Made by a program: the position numbers and the translations under genes. Shown in pieces: positions 10,740 to 23,900 of a DNA stretch of 64,000 bases. Every line of letters begins with the position of its first letter. The first letter of the stretch is position 1. The notes beneath the pieces were generated by a model. That model saw nothing but the letters and a program-made list of their open reading frames with translations, ran no database searches and had not been told where the DNA came from. The stretch comes from Dastarcus helophoroides (Eukaryota; Arthropoda; Insecta; Coleoptera; Bothrideridae), in the NCBI GenBank assembly GCA_028583605.1, contig CM053328.1:7464836-7528835 (forward strand). Direction: 5' to 3'.

Positions 10740-13700
10740 AGAGGAATATCTCAAAATAACAAAATGAAATTTTAGAAAAAAAGAACCTTTGCATCGAAGA
10801 ATTCTAAATTTTTGCGTTTTGAAGAAAAATATGTTCACATTTTAACCTCACATTTTGAAAAAACGTCCAATTTTGGAAAAAATAGCTCGAGCCAAACCTC
10901 ATTTTAGTACCTAGCAACCAAAGAACCAACCAATGAACGAGTTGGGTAGGTACGTAAGCTGCAGAATGCTCCCAAATTCTGTATTTTTTTTTTTGTACAA
11001 AACAAAAAGTTAATAATATTACAAATGGTACATTAACATAGCTAAGTGCTGGGTGGGGGATTTACTCTCCTTGGTTAAAGCAGTCGACCTAAAATTTATA
11101 GTCAACTAAGTAGGCTTTTCCAGAAATTACCATTTTTACTTCAAAATTGGTCTTCCTTGAAATTATGAAATCATTCGAAATACTGACTTTTTTCAAAATT
11201 CTTCTTTTTTCGCAAAATTTGTCTTTTTATTTTGAATTTAAATTTATACTTAAAATTTGACTTCTTTTTTATTAAAATCTAATCTTTTCAAAATGTTGAA
11301 TTTTTATCCTAACATTTTTCATATTTACTTCAAAATTTCCAATTTTCAAAATTTGGCCTTTTTTGGAAATTTCTACTTTTTTGAAATCCGAATTTCTGCA
11401 AATTTCGAAGTGTTTAATGAAAATGTGTTTTTTCCTCAAAATTTGGACTATCTCTTGATAAAAAGTAGAAACTTTGAAAACTTTGGAAATTCTGAATTTT
11501 TCTAAAAAGGCAAACTTTGTAAATTTCAAAGATTTCGAGATTTTTTTATCCAATTTTCTGAAAATTTGAACTTGTTTCTCAAAATGTTGAGATTAATCTC
11601 AACATTGGTTATTTTCTGACGTCATGATAAGATTTCGAGATTTTTTTTAACCAATCTTCTGAAAATTTAAACTTGTTGCTCAAATTGTTGAGATTTATCT
11701 CAATGTTGGATATTTTTTGACGTTATGATGAGGTATTTGTCTCCCTCTGACTTAAGCAGTTAAGAAAAAATAAATATTCAACCGAAAACTTCTGACTTTT
11801 TCTCAAAATTTGCACTTTTTTTCAAAATTTAACAAAAGTGAAGACAGATATTTTGAATTTTTACTAGATGTCGACTTTTTCCTTGAAATTTCGATCTTTT
11901 TATCGTAAAAACTTTTTCTCGAATTTTGTTTGTAACTAATTTTTGTTTTTCAAAATTTTAATTGCATTTCCTTTTTTCTCAACATTTCAAAAAAATTTTT
12001 TTTCATAAACGTCTATCCTGAAAATTTGACTTTCTATGCAAAATTTTTCCGGAATACGTCTTTTCTCGAAGTTTTGATTTTTTCTTTTCAAAGTTCGCTT
12101 TTTTTAATTTCGCCTTTATTCACAAATCTTGATTTTTTTCTTAAAATTTGACTTTTTTCCTCAATTTTAAGGTTTTTCTCGAAATTGCATTATTTTTCTT
12201 AACATTGGATTTCTTTTGAAATTTTCTACCTTCTAGAATCAGAAGTTTTAGAAATTTTGACCATTTGCTTGAAATTTGTCTTGTTTGATATTTTCATATT
12301 TATTTTAAAATTCCGAATTTAATATTTTTGGAAATGACGACTTCTCCTTCAAAATTGGTCTTTTCTTTGAAATTTCGATCTTCTATTCGATCTTTTATTC
12401 GAAATTTCTATTCTTTGTTAATTTTCTTTTGGAAATGTATATTGTTTCCTTGAAATTCATCTTTTTTTCTAAATTTCAACATTTTTCTCAAAATCATGTC
12501 TTCAAAATCTCTACTTTCAAGTTCCTACAAACCTCAACATTCCCATTCCTAAAGTTACTGGAAATTTAAACTTTCTCCTCGAAATTTATCTTTTTTCTCA
12601 AGATGTCGATACTTTTTGTTCAAATTTCGTCTTTTTCACAAACAACTATTCTCAAAAGTATTGTTTTATTAAAATTTAGCTTTGTGTGGGATATTTTATT
12701 GTTTTCTTGACGTTTCGTCTTTTTGCTCAAAATACGTCTTTTTTGGAATTTTCGATTCGTTTCATTCGTTCTCAAATTTCCATTTTATTTCAAAATGCGA
12801 TATTTTCTTAAAATTAGCTTTCTTTGGAAAATTTTGACCGTCGACCGTCGAAATTTCGACCGTGTTTCTCGAAATGTCACCTTGTTTTTGAAATTTCGTT
12901 ATTTTTACGTTTATTTTTCTAAAAATTCTCATATTTTAGAATTTTTCTGGAAATTTAGACTTTCTCCTTGAAATTTATTTTTTTCCCAAAATGTTGATGC
13001 TTTTTGTTCAAATTTCGTCTTTTTCATAGACAACTATTCTCAAAATTTGACTATAGTTTTTTCAAAATTTAAGTTTCTGTAAAATTCTTTTTATTGTTTT
13101 CGTGAAGTTGCGTCTTTTTGCCCGAAGTACGTCTTTTTTGGGATTTTCGGTTCGTTTCATTCGTTATCAAATTTCCATTTTATTTAAAATTTCCACATCT
13201 TCTTAAAATTGGCTTTCTTTGGAAAATTTTAACGTCCACCGTCGAAATTTCGACCATCTTTCTCGAAATGTTACCTTGTTTTTAAATTTTCCGTTATTTT
13301 ACGTTTATTTTTCAAAAAATTCTCATATTTTAGAATCTTAAAGTATAGAAATTTGGACTTTCTCCTCAAAATTTATTTTTTTTCTCAAAATTTCGATACT
13401 TTTTGTTCAAATTTCGTCTTTTTCAAGGACAACTATTCTCAAAATTTGACTATTGTTTTCTAAAATTTAACTTTCTGTAAAAAAATTTCATTGTTTTCGT
13501 GAAGTTGCGTCTTTTTGCTCGAAAGACGTCTTTTTTTGGATTTTCGATTCGTTTCATTCGTTTTCAAATTTCCAATTTATTCCAAAATTTGACATTTTCT
13601 TAAAATTGGCTTTCTTTGGAAAATTTTGACCGTCGACCGTCGAAATTTCGACCGTCTTTCTTGAAATGTCACCTTGTTTTTGAAATTCCGTTATTTTATG

Positions 13701-15750
13701 TTTATTTTTCTAAAAATTTTCATATTTTAGAACTTTAATTTCTAGAAATTTTGACTAAACTTCTAAAGTTGCTGGAAATTTAGACTTTCTTCTCGAAATT
13801 TATCTCTTTTCTTAAAATTTCGATACTTTTTGTTCAAATTTCGACTAAACTTCTAAAGTTTCTAAAAATTTACACTTTCTCCTCTTAATTTATCTTTTTT
13901 CTCAAAATTTCGATATTTTCTCTTAAAATAAGTGTTTTTACAAAATTCGGCTTTAGTATCAAACTTCTACTTTTTTGTTTGTATTTTCATTCAAAAATCT
14001 TTTTTCTTTGAGATCCCTTCATTTTTTCGTAAAATTATTATTTAAAGTTGCATATTTTGACACTACTTAAAGCATTTTGCTTGCATATTTCTATGTTGCA
14101 TATAACCCGGTCTCTGGTAATTATTTATTAATATTGTATCAATTTATTTTTATAAACTTCAAATTTCATATAAAAGTTTGATTTTTTTTCGCATCGACAT
14201 TAAACATTAACATTTCTTATGTTTTTTCCTAAAACTTCAATTTTAATTTTATAGAAATTTTAATTTAATTTTTCGAAATTAAGACATAAATCTCCCGAGT
14301 TTAACTCAAGATATCGGGTAAAAAAATAATAATTTTAAAACACTTTCTCGAAATTGTTACTTTTTTCGCAGAATTCCACATTTAATCTTTCAATTTTTAA
14401 TTATTTTCACCAAATTTTACTTACAGTCGTAAATTCCACCCTTTTTCAAGTTTCAGGCTGTTAAACTTGTCTAAATTTCGATTTGAAACAATTAACTTTA
14501 TATTTTTCTAAAAATTTTAACTTTTTTTTTTGAAATTTCGACGCAGTTTCCAAATTTCGATATATTTCTTTAATTATTTTTTTTAAGTTCAGTTGACTAG
14601 CAAAGGAAACCCTATTATGCCTTTAAAGCATTGCGAATATTCTTGAAATTTCTTTGTTAATTTGGAAGCATCAATTATTTTCTTGTAATTTAAGGAACTT
14701 TTTTTTAGATTAACGATTTCTTCGAAATTTTATATCACACAATTTAAACTCTAATTTTTACCTTTACTGCCAAAACCTATAAAGATCTCAACCGTTTTTA
14801 GAGTTTAAGCGATTTTTTAAATTTTGAGTATAACTTTTTTCTCAAAAAACTGCCTTGAAATGCAAGGTTTTAATCTTTTTCTAATTATTTTGATTTTTCT
14901 TGCAAAATTTTGTCTTTAACTTCGAAGTAGTCCACTTCTGTTTCGAAATTTTAATTCGAACTTACAAGAATTTCAAAATTTCGAGATTTAAACTGAAATT
15001 TTCTAGTAAATTCGCAATTAAAAAAAATAAGTTTCCAAAAAAAAAGGTGTGAATTTGGATATTAAAATCAACATATCAAAGAAAATTAGATTCCCTAAAA
15101 AAAGGCAGGATTTTAAAATTAAAATGGAAAATTTCAAAAAAAGTAAGCTGAATTTGTAAACTAGGATTTTTGCGAAAACAATCAAAATTTTGAACATAAA
15201 AAGAAATAAAGAAGTCAAGCTAAATCTTCTGTCGGAATTTCATTTCTTCGAAATTTTGAGTTTAATAGCGAAAGTCGAAACAGTAGAAAAAAAGATAAAA
15301 TTGTCGATGCTCTAAAGCAGAAAAAAATCAAAAATCAAAAAACGAAATTTGTAGAAAAAACTTGTACACTTACAATTTGAAATAAATTTTAAGAAACAAA
15401 TCGAATTTGAGTTTCAGTTAATGAATTGATTAATTTAAAAAAGGGAAAATTAAAGGATAAACTTAAAATTTGGATAAAAAGTCAGCAAGTTCGAGAAAAA
15501 AAAAACCCAAATCGTTGGTAAACTAAACATTTCGACTTGAATTAATTTTTTTCGTTTTAAATTGGAAATTTTTTTCTTCAAATTTTTGATATTAACATTA
15601 AGAATTTCGACCTGCTCCAAATTTTGGAAATTAGTTTTTAGGTAGAAATGTTGTGAAAAAAGTCGAAATTAAAAAAAATTCTTAAGATCATTCGTTTTTC
15701 ATACAAAATAAAGTTGTTTCGTCTAAATTTCATGAGATTATTAGTTAAAT
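10740..15750. repeat. Large AAAATTTCGACTTTT array block
   Basis: About 5 kb of the same degenerate T-rich/TTTCGA repeat found inside the hAT elements. The plus strand is T-rich up to about 14900 and then flips to A-rich units (AAAAAAGTCGAAATT). It contains local higher-order duplications: about 100-bp units at 11530-11720, about 395-bp units at 12600-13760 and about 85-bp units at 13760-13900. A non-array island at 10900-11100 contains ordinary sequence. I found no flanking TSD for this block. Open frames here are artefacts. Confidence 0.8.
12600..13760. repeat. Higher-order tandem repeat, unit about 395 bp, three copies
   Basis: Three successive copies share the ordered landmarks GACAACTATTCTCAAAA, GTCTTTTTGCYCGAA, ACGTCTTTTTTGG, TTCGATTCGTTTCATTCG, CCGTCGAAATTTCGACC and CTCATATTTTAGAA. 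The GTCTTTTTGC landmark lies at about 12718, 13112 and 13509 (spacing 394 and 397). Copies are clearly more alike than the surrounding array, so this duplication is younger. Confidence 0.8.
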
Positions 15751-15970
15751 TGCTGCGCCTCTTACTTATCGCCCTTGACGGCGGATAACCTTCTCATTTC
15801 TGCGAAGCATCCCTGCAAAAGTTCCCCGATAATTACAACTTATCCTGTTTAAAACAGCACTTCTTCACCGTCTGTCTTCATTCTCTTCTGATTACTCGTA
15901 GTACTTTAAGAGCTAGGGTATAAAAAAGTTTGTCTAGATTGTTCTTTTCAAAAAAGATGCCCAGTAATGA

Positions 15971-15981
15971 GAAAAAAAAAA
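15971..15981 (-). terminator. Pol III T-run terminator of the tRNA gene
   Basis: A run of A on the plus strand reads as about ten T on the minus strand, 8 bp downstream of the tRNA 3' end, as expected for RNA polymerase III termination. Confidence 0.75.
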
Positions 15982-15988
15982 GGAAGGA

Positions 15989-16060
15989 TGCGATGGCCGG
16001 GAATCGAACCCGGATCAACTGCTTGGAAGGCAACTATGCTGACCATTACACCACCATCGC
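15989..16060 (-). tRNA. tRNA-Gly (anticodon TCC)
   Basis: The minus strand folds into a complete cloverleaf. The 7-bp acceptor stem is GCGATGG/CCATCGC with discriminator A at 15989. The D arm carries the A box TGGTGTAATGGTC, and the anticodon stem-loop TTGCCTTCCAAGCAG presents TCC. The T arm GGGTTCGATTCCC supplies the B box. There is no intron and CCA is not encoded, as usual in eukaryotes. It reads glycine GGA codons. The gene stands alone between the AT-rich array and UBE2O and has its own pol III terminator. Confidence 0.96.
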
Positions 16061-16985
16061 CCGTTGTTTCGATTGATTTTAGAATGCGTTTTCGTGGAGT
16101 ATGTCAGCACTCGTTACTCTGTTGTCATTGAAAAACTTTTGTATATTTTATTTTAGTATAAGATCGCTTGACGCGCCTAAAGAAGTTTACATTTCAATAA
16201 TAAAAACATCGTTAGCAAATTACAATAGTAATATTTAGAATTAGGTTTTTAAAGAAGGTAAGGCATGACAATTTGACCTCTAAATTGATGAAATTAGTAA
16301 ATGCTGGAAGAATTTATGCTTGAGGCTAGCAAATTAACTAAATAGATGTGAACATAAATCATCACTAGGAAACGAATTGATGGATTTGGGAAATCGTAAA
16401 TTTAAGAAGCATAATAGTTTAATTACTTTAATGGTTTGCCAAGTAAACTAAAATAATCATTAAATTGAATTCTAAATTCGGTACTTTTTACCATAAATAG
16501 GGAAGCTGATATTTTCCTAAAATTTCGACAAACTTAAAATTATTCTTTTTTTCTTCGAACTTCAATTTTAATCTGAATATTTAGTTTAAACTTACAATTT
16601 TTATTCTATTCAAACGATTCTTTTATAAAATTTAAATATTCCTAAAATGTTCGACTTCAATGTCAAAAGTACTTGCTACCAGTTAACAATTTTTTTTTTT
16701 AATTTCAAGTTTTAGTTCTTACTTATTACCTAAAAATTTCATCTTCAGCCTCGACTTTTTTATGATTTCAATCTGTTTCCATATACCTGCGAAATTTCGT
16801 ACTTTTCCTCAAAATTCTGAATTTACACAGTGTTAATTAATCTTTTTCAATTTTTAACCACAAGTTTGAAAATTTTGACTCTAACGTCTACTGAATTTTG
16901 ATTGTTTTTTGTCAGAAATTTTGAATTTAAATTCGAAAATTTACTAGGAGTCCCAAGTTGGCAATTCTAGATATTTTGCGGCAAC
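16061..16985. other. AT-rich intergenic sequence, no gene seen
   Basis: Ordinary AT-rich DNA with scattered diverged TTTCGAC units in its second half (about 16500-16930). No coding or RNA feature is supported. Confidence 0.5.
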
Positions 16986-17870
16986 CTTTTATACTGGACG
17001 AAGTAATATGCGTTGCGGCATTTCTTATAGGCTTCTTATGCTTTGAATAATTATATTATATCCGTAAAAAACTCGCATCTATGACTTGCACTATAATTGT
17101 TTAATATATTGTGCAATAATATTTATCCATATTGGTCTGTGAGCTGTAAAAATTACAAACGAATATCATTCATCTAATATTTAAGGGTAGGCAACTATTT
17201 ATACAAAATAACGTAATACGTGTTGCGGCATCTTTTAAAGGCTTCCTGTGTTTTGTATAATTATATTATACCTGTGAAAAACTTCCACTGATGACTCGCA
17301 TTATAATTGTTCAATATATTGAGCAATAATATTTACCATATTGGTCTGTGAGTTGTGAAAATTACAAACGAATATCGTTCATCTAATACTTAAGACCAGG
17401 CAACTAATTATATAAAATAGAGTAATGCGCGTTGCGGCATCTCTTAAAGGCTTCTTGTACTTTAAATAATCATATTATACCTGTGAAAAACTCCCATCTA
17501 TAACTTACATTATAATTGTTTAATATATTGTGCAATAGTATTTACCATATTGGTCTGTTAGCTGTAAAAATTACAAACAAATATCATTCATCTAATATTT
17601 AAGGCTAGGCAACTATTTATACAAAATAAAATAATGCGCGTTGCGGCATCTTCTAAAGTTTTCTTAAGTAAAGAAATTGTATTGTCTGTGGACGAATTTG
17701 AAATACAATTTTTTATCATTTAATATATTATGCAACGATATTGTCCCTTTGTATGCTATGAAAATTAAAAGCAAATATTTTTTCCACCGATATTTAAGTT
17801 TAGGCAACTTTTTAAACAAAGTACAGTAATGCGCGTTGCAGCGTTTCTTGAAGTTTTTTGTTTATACACC
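16986..17870. repeat. Tandem satellite, unit about 210 bp, four full copies plus a partial fifth
   Basis: Each unit contains the ordered landmarks GCGTTGCGGCATCT, AAAGGCTTCTTGT, ATTATATTATACC, TTGTTTAATATATTG, ATTGGTCTGTGAGCTG, ACAAACGAATATC and GGCAACTA. The GCGTTGCGGC landmark recurs near 17010, 17220, 17430, 17639 and 17830. The last interval is shorter and the last unit diverges. The array ends about 130 bp upstream of the UBE2O start codon. Confidence 0.9.
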
Positions 17871-17999
17871 TGTCATGCGCTGGTAGGTTGTCAAAAAAAG
17901 AACATTTTGCATTGGCCATATTTGAGTGATGTGATAATTTGGCATTTATCTCTCCAAAATCGTAGTGTACAGAATTGTAAAATAGTTATCGTCAAAGTA

Positions 18000-20900
18000 A
18001 TGTCCAATACAGATGGAGTGAAAGAATTTTATTCGAACGATATCGTATACAGATTCGATAAACGAAAAAGAATCACTTTTGGGGTTGTTATCGATAGTTA
18101 CGAGGCCTCATCGGACGTAGATGAATTTCATTCGTTGCAAAAAGGTCAGATACGCGTATTATGGAATAATAGCTCCAGGGAGCAAGTTTGGCGGCAGAGT
18201 AAAGTGAGGTTAATGTCTCGAAGTGTTATACCTGGGGATATTGTTAGGAGGCTCGAAAAAGGAAAGGAAACTCAACGCGGCTACTGCAAAGAATCGAAAA
18301 AAATAGCCACAGTGCAAATTGTGGGGACTGATAAAGTTATAGAACATGTACCGAGCTCTAGGCTGCACAACGTTAGACCTTTTGATGTGGACGATGCTGT
18401 TTGCTTAGCCACAAAGTTTGGCCGAATAGAGGTTTTTATTTTAATATTACCATGTAGGTTATCTAATTGTCGTGGTTTTAGGCCATTGATCAACAAGTTA
18501 CTATGTCGTCAAAGTGTGGATCCATAGTTCAAATTCTGACTAGTATTAATCATGACATAGAAGATTATTGGTTATCGAAGAGAAATAGAAGTTTATTTGA
18601 AGCTTGTTATCCAGGACAAGAGTTAGTAAGTTCATGTTGCCGAGTGTTTACGAGAATAGTTTCAACTTGGTGTCTTATTGTAAGGATGGCCCTAATTGTT
18701 TCGTTTTGTTTAGATTTGTACCCCAAGTAATTTTGAGCAACCCCGCTGGATAAAAAAATCAAAAACGATGAAGAGGAACATACAAAATAGGCAAAGATTT
18801 ACCGTCCAGAGCGTCCAAGATTGTGATATTGAAGTCGCCTGGTATAGTAATGAGGATTCGGGCACTATTACTGAACTGAAACCCGAGGATATTAAAAAGT
18901 AATACTTGTCAAAGTGGGTTCTTAACTGTTGTTAGTGGTGAGTTTCCAGGTTGAGGGTCTGCGAGCACGTTAGCGATGATTTCTTGGAATTGTCTTCACG
19001 GCGTCTGCTCAAAATAAGTTCCACAGATTCTATGCTCAAAAAGAAAGACTGGGTTAAGAAACAAACGATATTGTTTCGACGAGACTCTCAAAAACTACGA
19101 GTGGCTTATGAGTCTAAAAGGTATCTTGCAAGCGCATTTTTGTGAGTGTATTTTTAATTTGATTTTTAGTTTTTATTTTACAATAGTGCAACAGTTAAAC
19201 GTTAATATCTGTTATCCATCTCTTGCATTTTCATCCTTTCCTTTTATCTTTCTTCTCTTCACCCTCTTCTGTCCTTTTGCCTCTTTCTTCCTGCCTCTTC
19301 CTTCCTCTCCTTTCCTTCCTCTTCTTTCCTTCCTCTTCCTTTTTGCCTCCTCTTCCTTTCCTTTTTCGTTCTCCGCTTCCTCTTTCTTACTCTCTTCTTC
19401 CCCCTCTTTTTTTAGTTCCTCTATTCATCTTATTTCTCCATCTTTCTTCCTTTCCTGTGATTCGATCTATCTTTCTCTTCCATCTCTTACATCTCTTTTA
19501 ATTTTCGTTCTTTTCTTTCTCCTCATTCTTCTTCCTTACCCCCTCTTCCTTCATCTCTTGTTCATTTTTATTCTCTTATTTCTCCTCGTTTTTCCTTCCT
19601 TCCTCTTCCCCTTTTTCCTCTTCCTTTTTGCCTCTTTCTCTTCCTGTCCTTTTTCCTTCTCCTCTTCCTCTTTCTCACTCTCTTCCTCCCCCTCCTTTTT
19701 TAGTTCCTTTTGGTTCCTCTTATTTCCCCCCATTTTCTTCCTCTCCTGCTTTCCCTTCCTCTTCCTTAATCTCTTCCTTTTCACTTTCATTCTCTTCTTG
19801 CTCTTCGTTCTTCTTCCTTCCTCACTCTTCCTTTATTTTTTTCATTCCATTCTTCCTCTTCGTTCTTCCTTCTTCTCAATTCCTTCCTCTTCCTTTTTTG
19901 CCTCTTTCTATTCCTTCCTTTTTTCCTTCTCGTCTTCCTCTTTATTACTCTCTTTTCTCCCCTATTTTTTAGTTCCTCTTATTTTCTCTCCTGCTCTTCA
20001 GTGCTCTTTCTTTTCCTTTATTTCTTCCTTTTCATATTCATTCTTTTTTTTGTGGGACTGGACTGGTACTTGACTATCTTCGAAAATTGAAATACAAATC
20101 TTGTCCCCTAAAACCAAGGAAGGTTAAAAAACACAACAAAGTTTGCTCTAACGCGTTTCGATAGCCAAGCCTTTATCTTCAGAGAGATACAGAATCTCTC
20201 TTCCTTCATCTCTTTTTTACTTTTCATTCTCTGTCTTCCTTTTCTTTCCGCCCTTCCTCTTGCTTATTCCCTTTCTCTTCCTTCTCTCTTCCATTTTTTA
20301 GTCCTCTTCAATTCTCTATCCCTTCCTGTCTTCCTTCTCTCTTCCTTTAACTTTATCCTTTTTCCTCTTCATTCCTCTGTTCCTTTTTCTCCTCACCTCT
20401 TTCTTCTGTTCCATCTTCCTTGCTCTCTTCCTGTTTCTTGATATTTTGCCCCTCTTCCTTTCTTCCTCTTCCTTTCTTCGTCTTCCTTTCTTCCTTTTCC
20501 TACATTCCCCTTCCTTCCTTCCTTCCTCTTCCTTTATTCCTCTTCCTTCCTTCTTATCTTCTTCCTTTTTCTCTTCCTCTTCGTTCCCTTTAATTTTATG
20601 GCTAACAGAACCAATGCCTCATTCATATATGTTATTGAAGGTCTTTCAGTATAACAAAGATGCCAAAAATACGTAGTTCGTCTTTGTTATATCAAGCGCC
20701 CGCCTCCCTCAGCAATAGCGACCCGGAAGACGAATGGTGGACAGAAGAAGGGGAGGATTCCGACGAAAACGGCAGCATATCTTCCCAGAGCGTAACCAGC
20801 GGGAGATTGCGAAAAAAACACTACCCGCCCAAACCGGAAGATCTTCTACCCGGTAACACGATTGCTGTCGAGGTAACAAACCTCCCCGCCTCCAATCCCG

Positions 20901-23900
20901 CTTAATCTGATCAAACCTCATCGCAGGTGCTCTGTATGGAATCAAAAGCGACGATCGTTTGGCAGGATGGCACCGAGGAACAAAACATCCCATCCACTCA
21001 ACTCTACTACTCGATATCGCTGGACGACCACGAGTTTTTCCCGGGTGAATGGGTGATCCAGAACGAGAAAGAGAGAGACAGCACTGGGAAGTACGGAGTT
21101 GTACAAAACGTCAATTATTTGGAACGCACAGGTTCTGTAAGTCTTTGGTTCGGCTTTTGGTGGCGTTATTGAATGATTTGGTTCATAGATCAAGTGGTTC
21201 ACTTATTCCGACAACGAGAAAAAGCCGGTCGAGTTGATGGTGAACGAGATGAGCGTATACGATCTTAAAAAACACCCGAAATACGTATTCCGTCCAGGGA
21301 GTATTGTTAAATCTAAGCCTTCTCAGGAAAACAAAATGGGAAAAGTTGTTGATAGCTGCCCACAGGTAGGTTCTCACTGTATCGTAGTGATGAGGTCTCG
21401 ACTATGGTAAAAGCTGCTCCAGATATTTTATACCTGGCACCAATTGCTTGAATTTAGATTGTTTCTCCTGGTCTCACTTATATATTGCCATTAACTCGTA
21501 GTCGAGAATTGACACGTCACGCATTTATTGACGGTTGTGGCTTCGTCTGTGGCTGAAGAATCCAATTCTGGACGAATTATTCTATAAGAATATTTGCGGA
21601 GATTGAAATTTTTGTTCAACTCGTTATGAAATTGACAGCAGCTTTTATTTCGTGCATGCATATTACTCAACAAGCATACAGCTGAAGTGAAGCAGTTAAC
21701 TTACCTACTCTAAATAAGGTTTAATAACAACACACAACAATTGTTTTAAAGGGTTATGTTATGATTCAATGGTTGGATGGCACGGAGGAGAACTGTTGGC
21801 CGCAAGATATAGAGGTTATTCCTGATTCGACGGACTATGAGCTGTCTGATGAAGAGGAAAGCGAAGAAGATGGTCAAGTTTCGTGGGAAACTGAAAGCAT
21901 AGAGTCATATACAGGGGATATAACTGACGAAACCACCTTGCAGAATATGGCTGCTCGATTAGACTTTGTAAGGAATAGGATTATTTATCTCAAGCAAGCT
22001 TTTAAGCAGCACACGTTTGCTGACAACATTGGGGTAAGCGCCTAAATTATCGACGAAAATTTGTGTAATGAGTCCTTTTCAGTTTTTGAAAGATTTGCTC
22101 TTAGTTTACGACAACTCTAGCTATTTAGATAAATTATTAGGAACATCGTATTTTAGCTTGAAAAGTAAACACTTTCAGGTAAGTTTTTTAAAGCTGAGAC
22201 GGCTTGGTGGTAAATATTTAATAAATTTAGGTAATACTGATGCAAGCTAAGGAAAAAGCGAAAGCTTTAGGGATAGAATTAAGAGGTAGACTGTTTTCCA
22301 ATGATAATCTTTGTCCGTCCTTAACGAAAATGAAAGCCGCTGAAAAAGAGAACATCAATAGGGTAATTAAACTAGAGAATAAAATAAATGCTCAAATAGA
22401 AAGCAATAAAGAAGAAAAAATTGAAAATGCAGGTAAGATGCTTCCACTCTTCTTTGAATCTGTTTACACTATTTAAGATATTTTCAACAGACTGACATCT
22501 ACTTAGTTTTGTTACAAAAGTTCATGTTAAAGTCTAATATGTCAGCTATTAAGTTTAACTAGGTACTGAGACATGATACAATCAAATTTCGGCGATTTTT
22601 CTTAAGACATTATGACTTTTTCAGAATTTAAACCTTTTTCAAAATTTCAAGTTCTTGTGGAATTTTCCAGTTTTTTTTTCAAACACTTCGACTTTTTCTT
22701 GAAGTTTCGACTGTTATGTAGTAAATTGGATTTTTATTTGAAAAATTTAAAAAAAGACCCTTTGAAAATCTTCACTATTCTGAAAAATCGGATTTTTCTC
22801 AAAATTTCGATTTTTAAAATACATGAACCATCGTCGTTGTGTCGTCATTCCAAGCTTTGCATTTATTTACATAGAAAATGTGTCATGCTGTATGCGCGAG
22901 AGTAGAAAATCGAGAAAGTGCCACGAGATCTGACAACACTGAAGCGACAAACAGACAGACAAACACACTTTGTCATTTATATATTAGTAATGATAGGTCA
23001 AATTTTGAAACTTCAACTGGGGAATTTCAAGCAAAACGAAGAGGAAGCATAGCTGGGCCCTCTCAAAAAAAGTTTGGGAAAGGCTGCTGTAAAAATTTCA
23101 AATTAAAACTAGTAATTACATAAAATATATCAACATCTCGAGATTGTCCACAGAATTCTGAGAAGAGTCCTAATTTCTAAAAAAAAAGCTTGACACTTTT
23201 TGTATAAAAAAAGTCATGTTTGACTTTAAACTTGAAACATCGTTTTTTGCAATTTTAAAATTATTGTTATAAAAAAATTATAAAATCATTGTGGTGAATT
23301 GAAAATATCTTAAATATGAGTGTGAATGAACGAAATGAGATTTTTTTATAATTTATACTCACTATCAAATTTAGAACCTATAACACCAGAGATGACGGAT
23401 GCGTCACAGATAACCCAAGAAAATTTATGCATTGAATTACTGTCTATGCTCAAACTTCGCATGGACCTCGCCTATGCCGAAATCATAAGCCGAATTGGCG
23501 GAATGCAAGCACTATCGATAATCACGCACGCCTCTGAAGCTGTCTCCGTACCTTCAACAGCGACTCCTCTCTCTAGCCTACCCACGACACCCGAAGAATC
23601 CTTTTCATCTCTCAGCCCACCCAAACTGATACGATCTGTCACCACCATTGAGAACGAAGCCTATAGTATTATCGAAGAAGCGCTTCCCAGTCATCACTAT
23701 TACTCTAGTAAATTCGAACCGACGGATTTACAACGTTTCCTCAAGGCTGTGCAGAAAGAGTACAAGTTGCTGAAGGAATCTCTCCCACCAGGAGTATGGG
23801 TGAGATCTTACGGGAATCGAATAGATCTCCTGTCTGTGATGATACAAGGCCCAGCAAAAACCCCATACGAAGATGGATTGTTTTTGTTTGACATTCAACT

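Larger units (their letters stand above)
19165..20600 (+). repeat. Polypyrimidine tract (CTTCCT-rich) in UBE2O intron 4
   Basis: About 1.3 kb of the plus (coding) strand is almost pure C and T, made of variants of TTCCTC, TTTCTTCC and CTCTTCC. A foldback element (20053-20190) interrupts it. Strand asymmetry is extreme. The 321-codon open frame of S, F, L and P here is an artefact. The tract lies between donor 19121 and acceptor 20649 of a functional intron, so it is transcribed as polypyrimidine RNA. Confidence 0.9.

Noticed and set aside
6644..15218. Many 60-93 codon open frames in the AT-rich arrays
   Set aside because: Composition is limited to F, K, L, N, I and S, both strands are open at the same places, and units are shared with clearly non-coding repeat.
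17829..17999. Upstream extension of UBE2O exon 1 by 57 codons
   Set aside because: The frame is open, but the sequence begins in the last satellite unit and lacks UBE2O similarity; the ATG at 18000 begins the conserved region.
19108..20073. 321-codon open frame of Ser/Phe/Leu/Pro
   Set aside because: It is produced by the polypyrimidine tract, where stops cannot occur; it lies wholly in an intron of UBE2O and has no protein-like composition.
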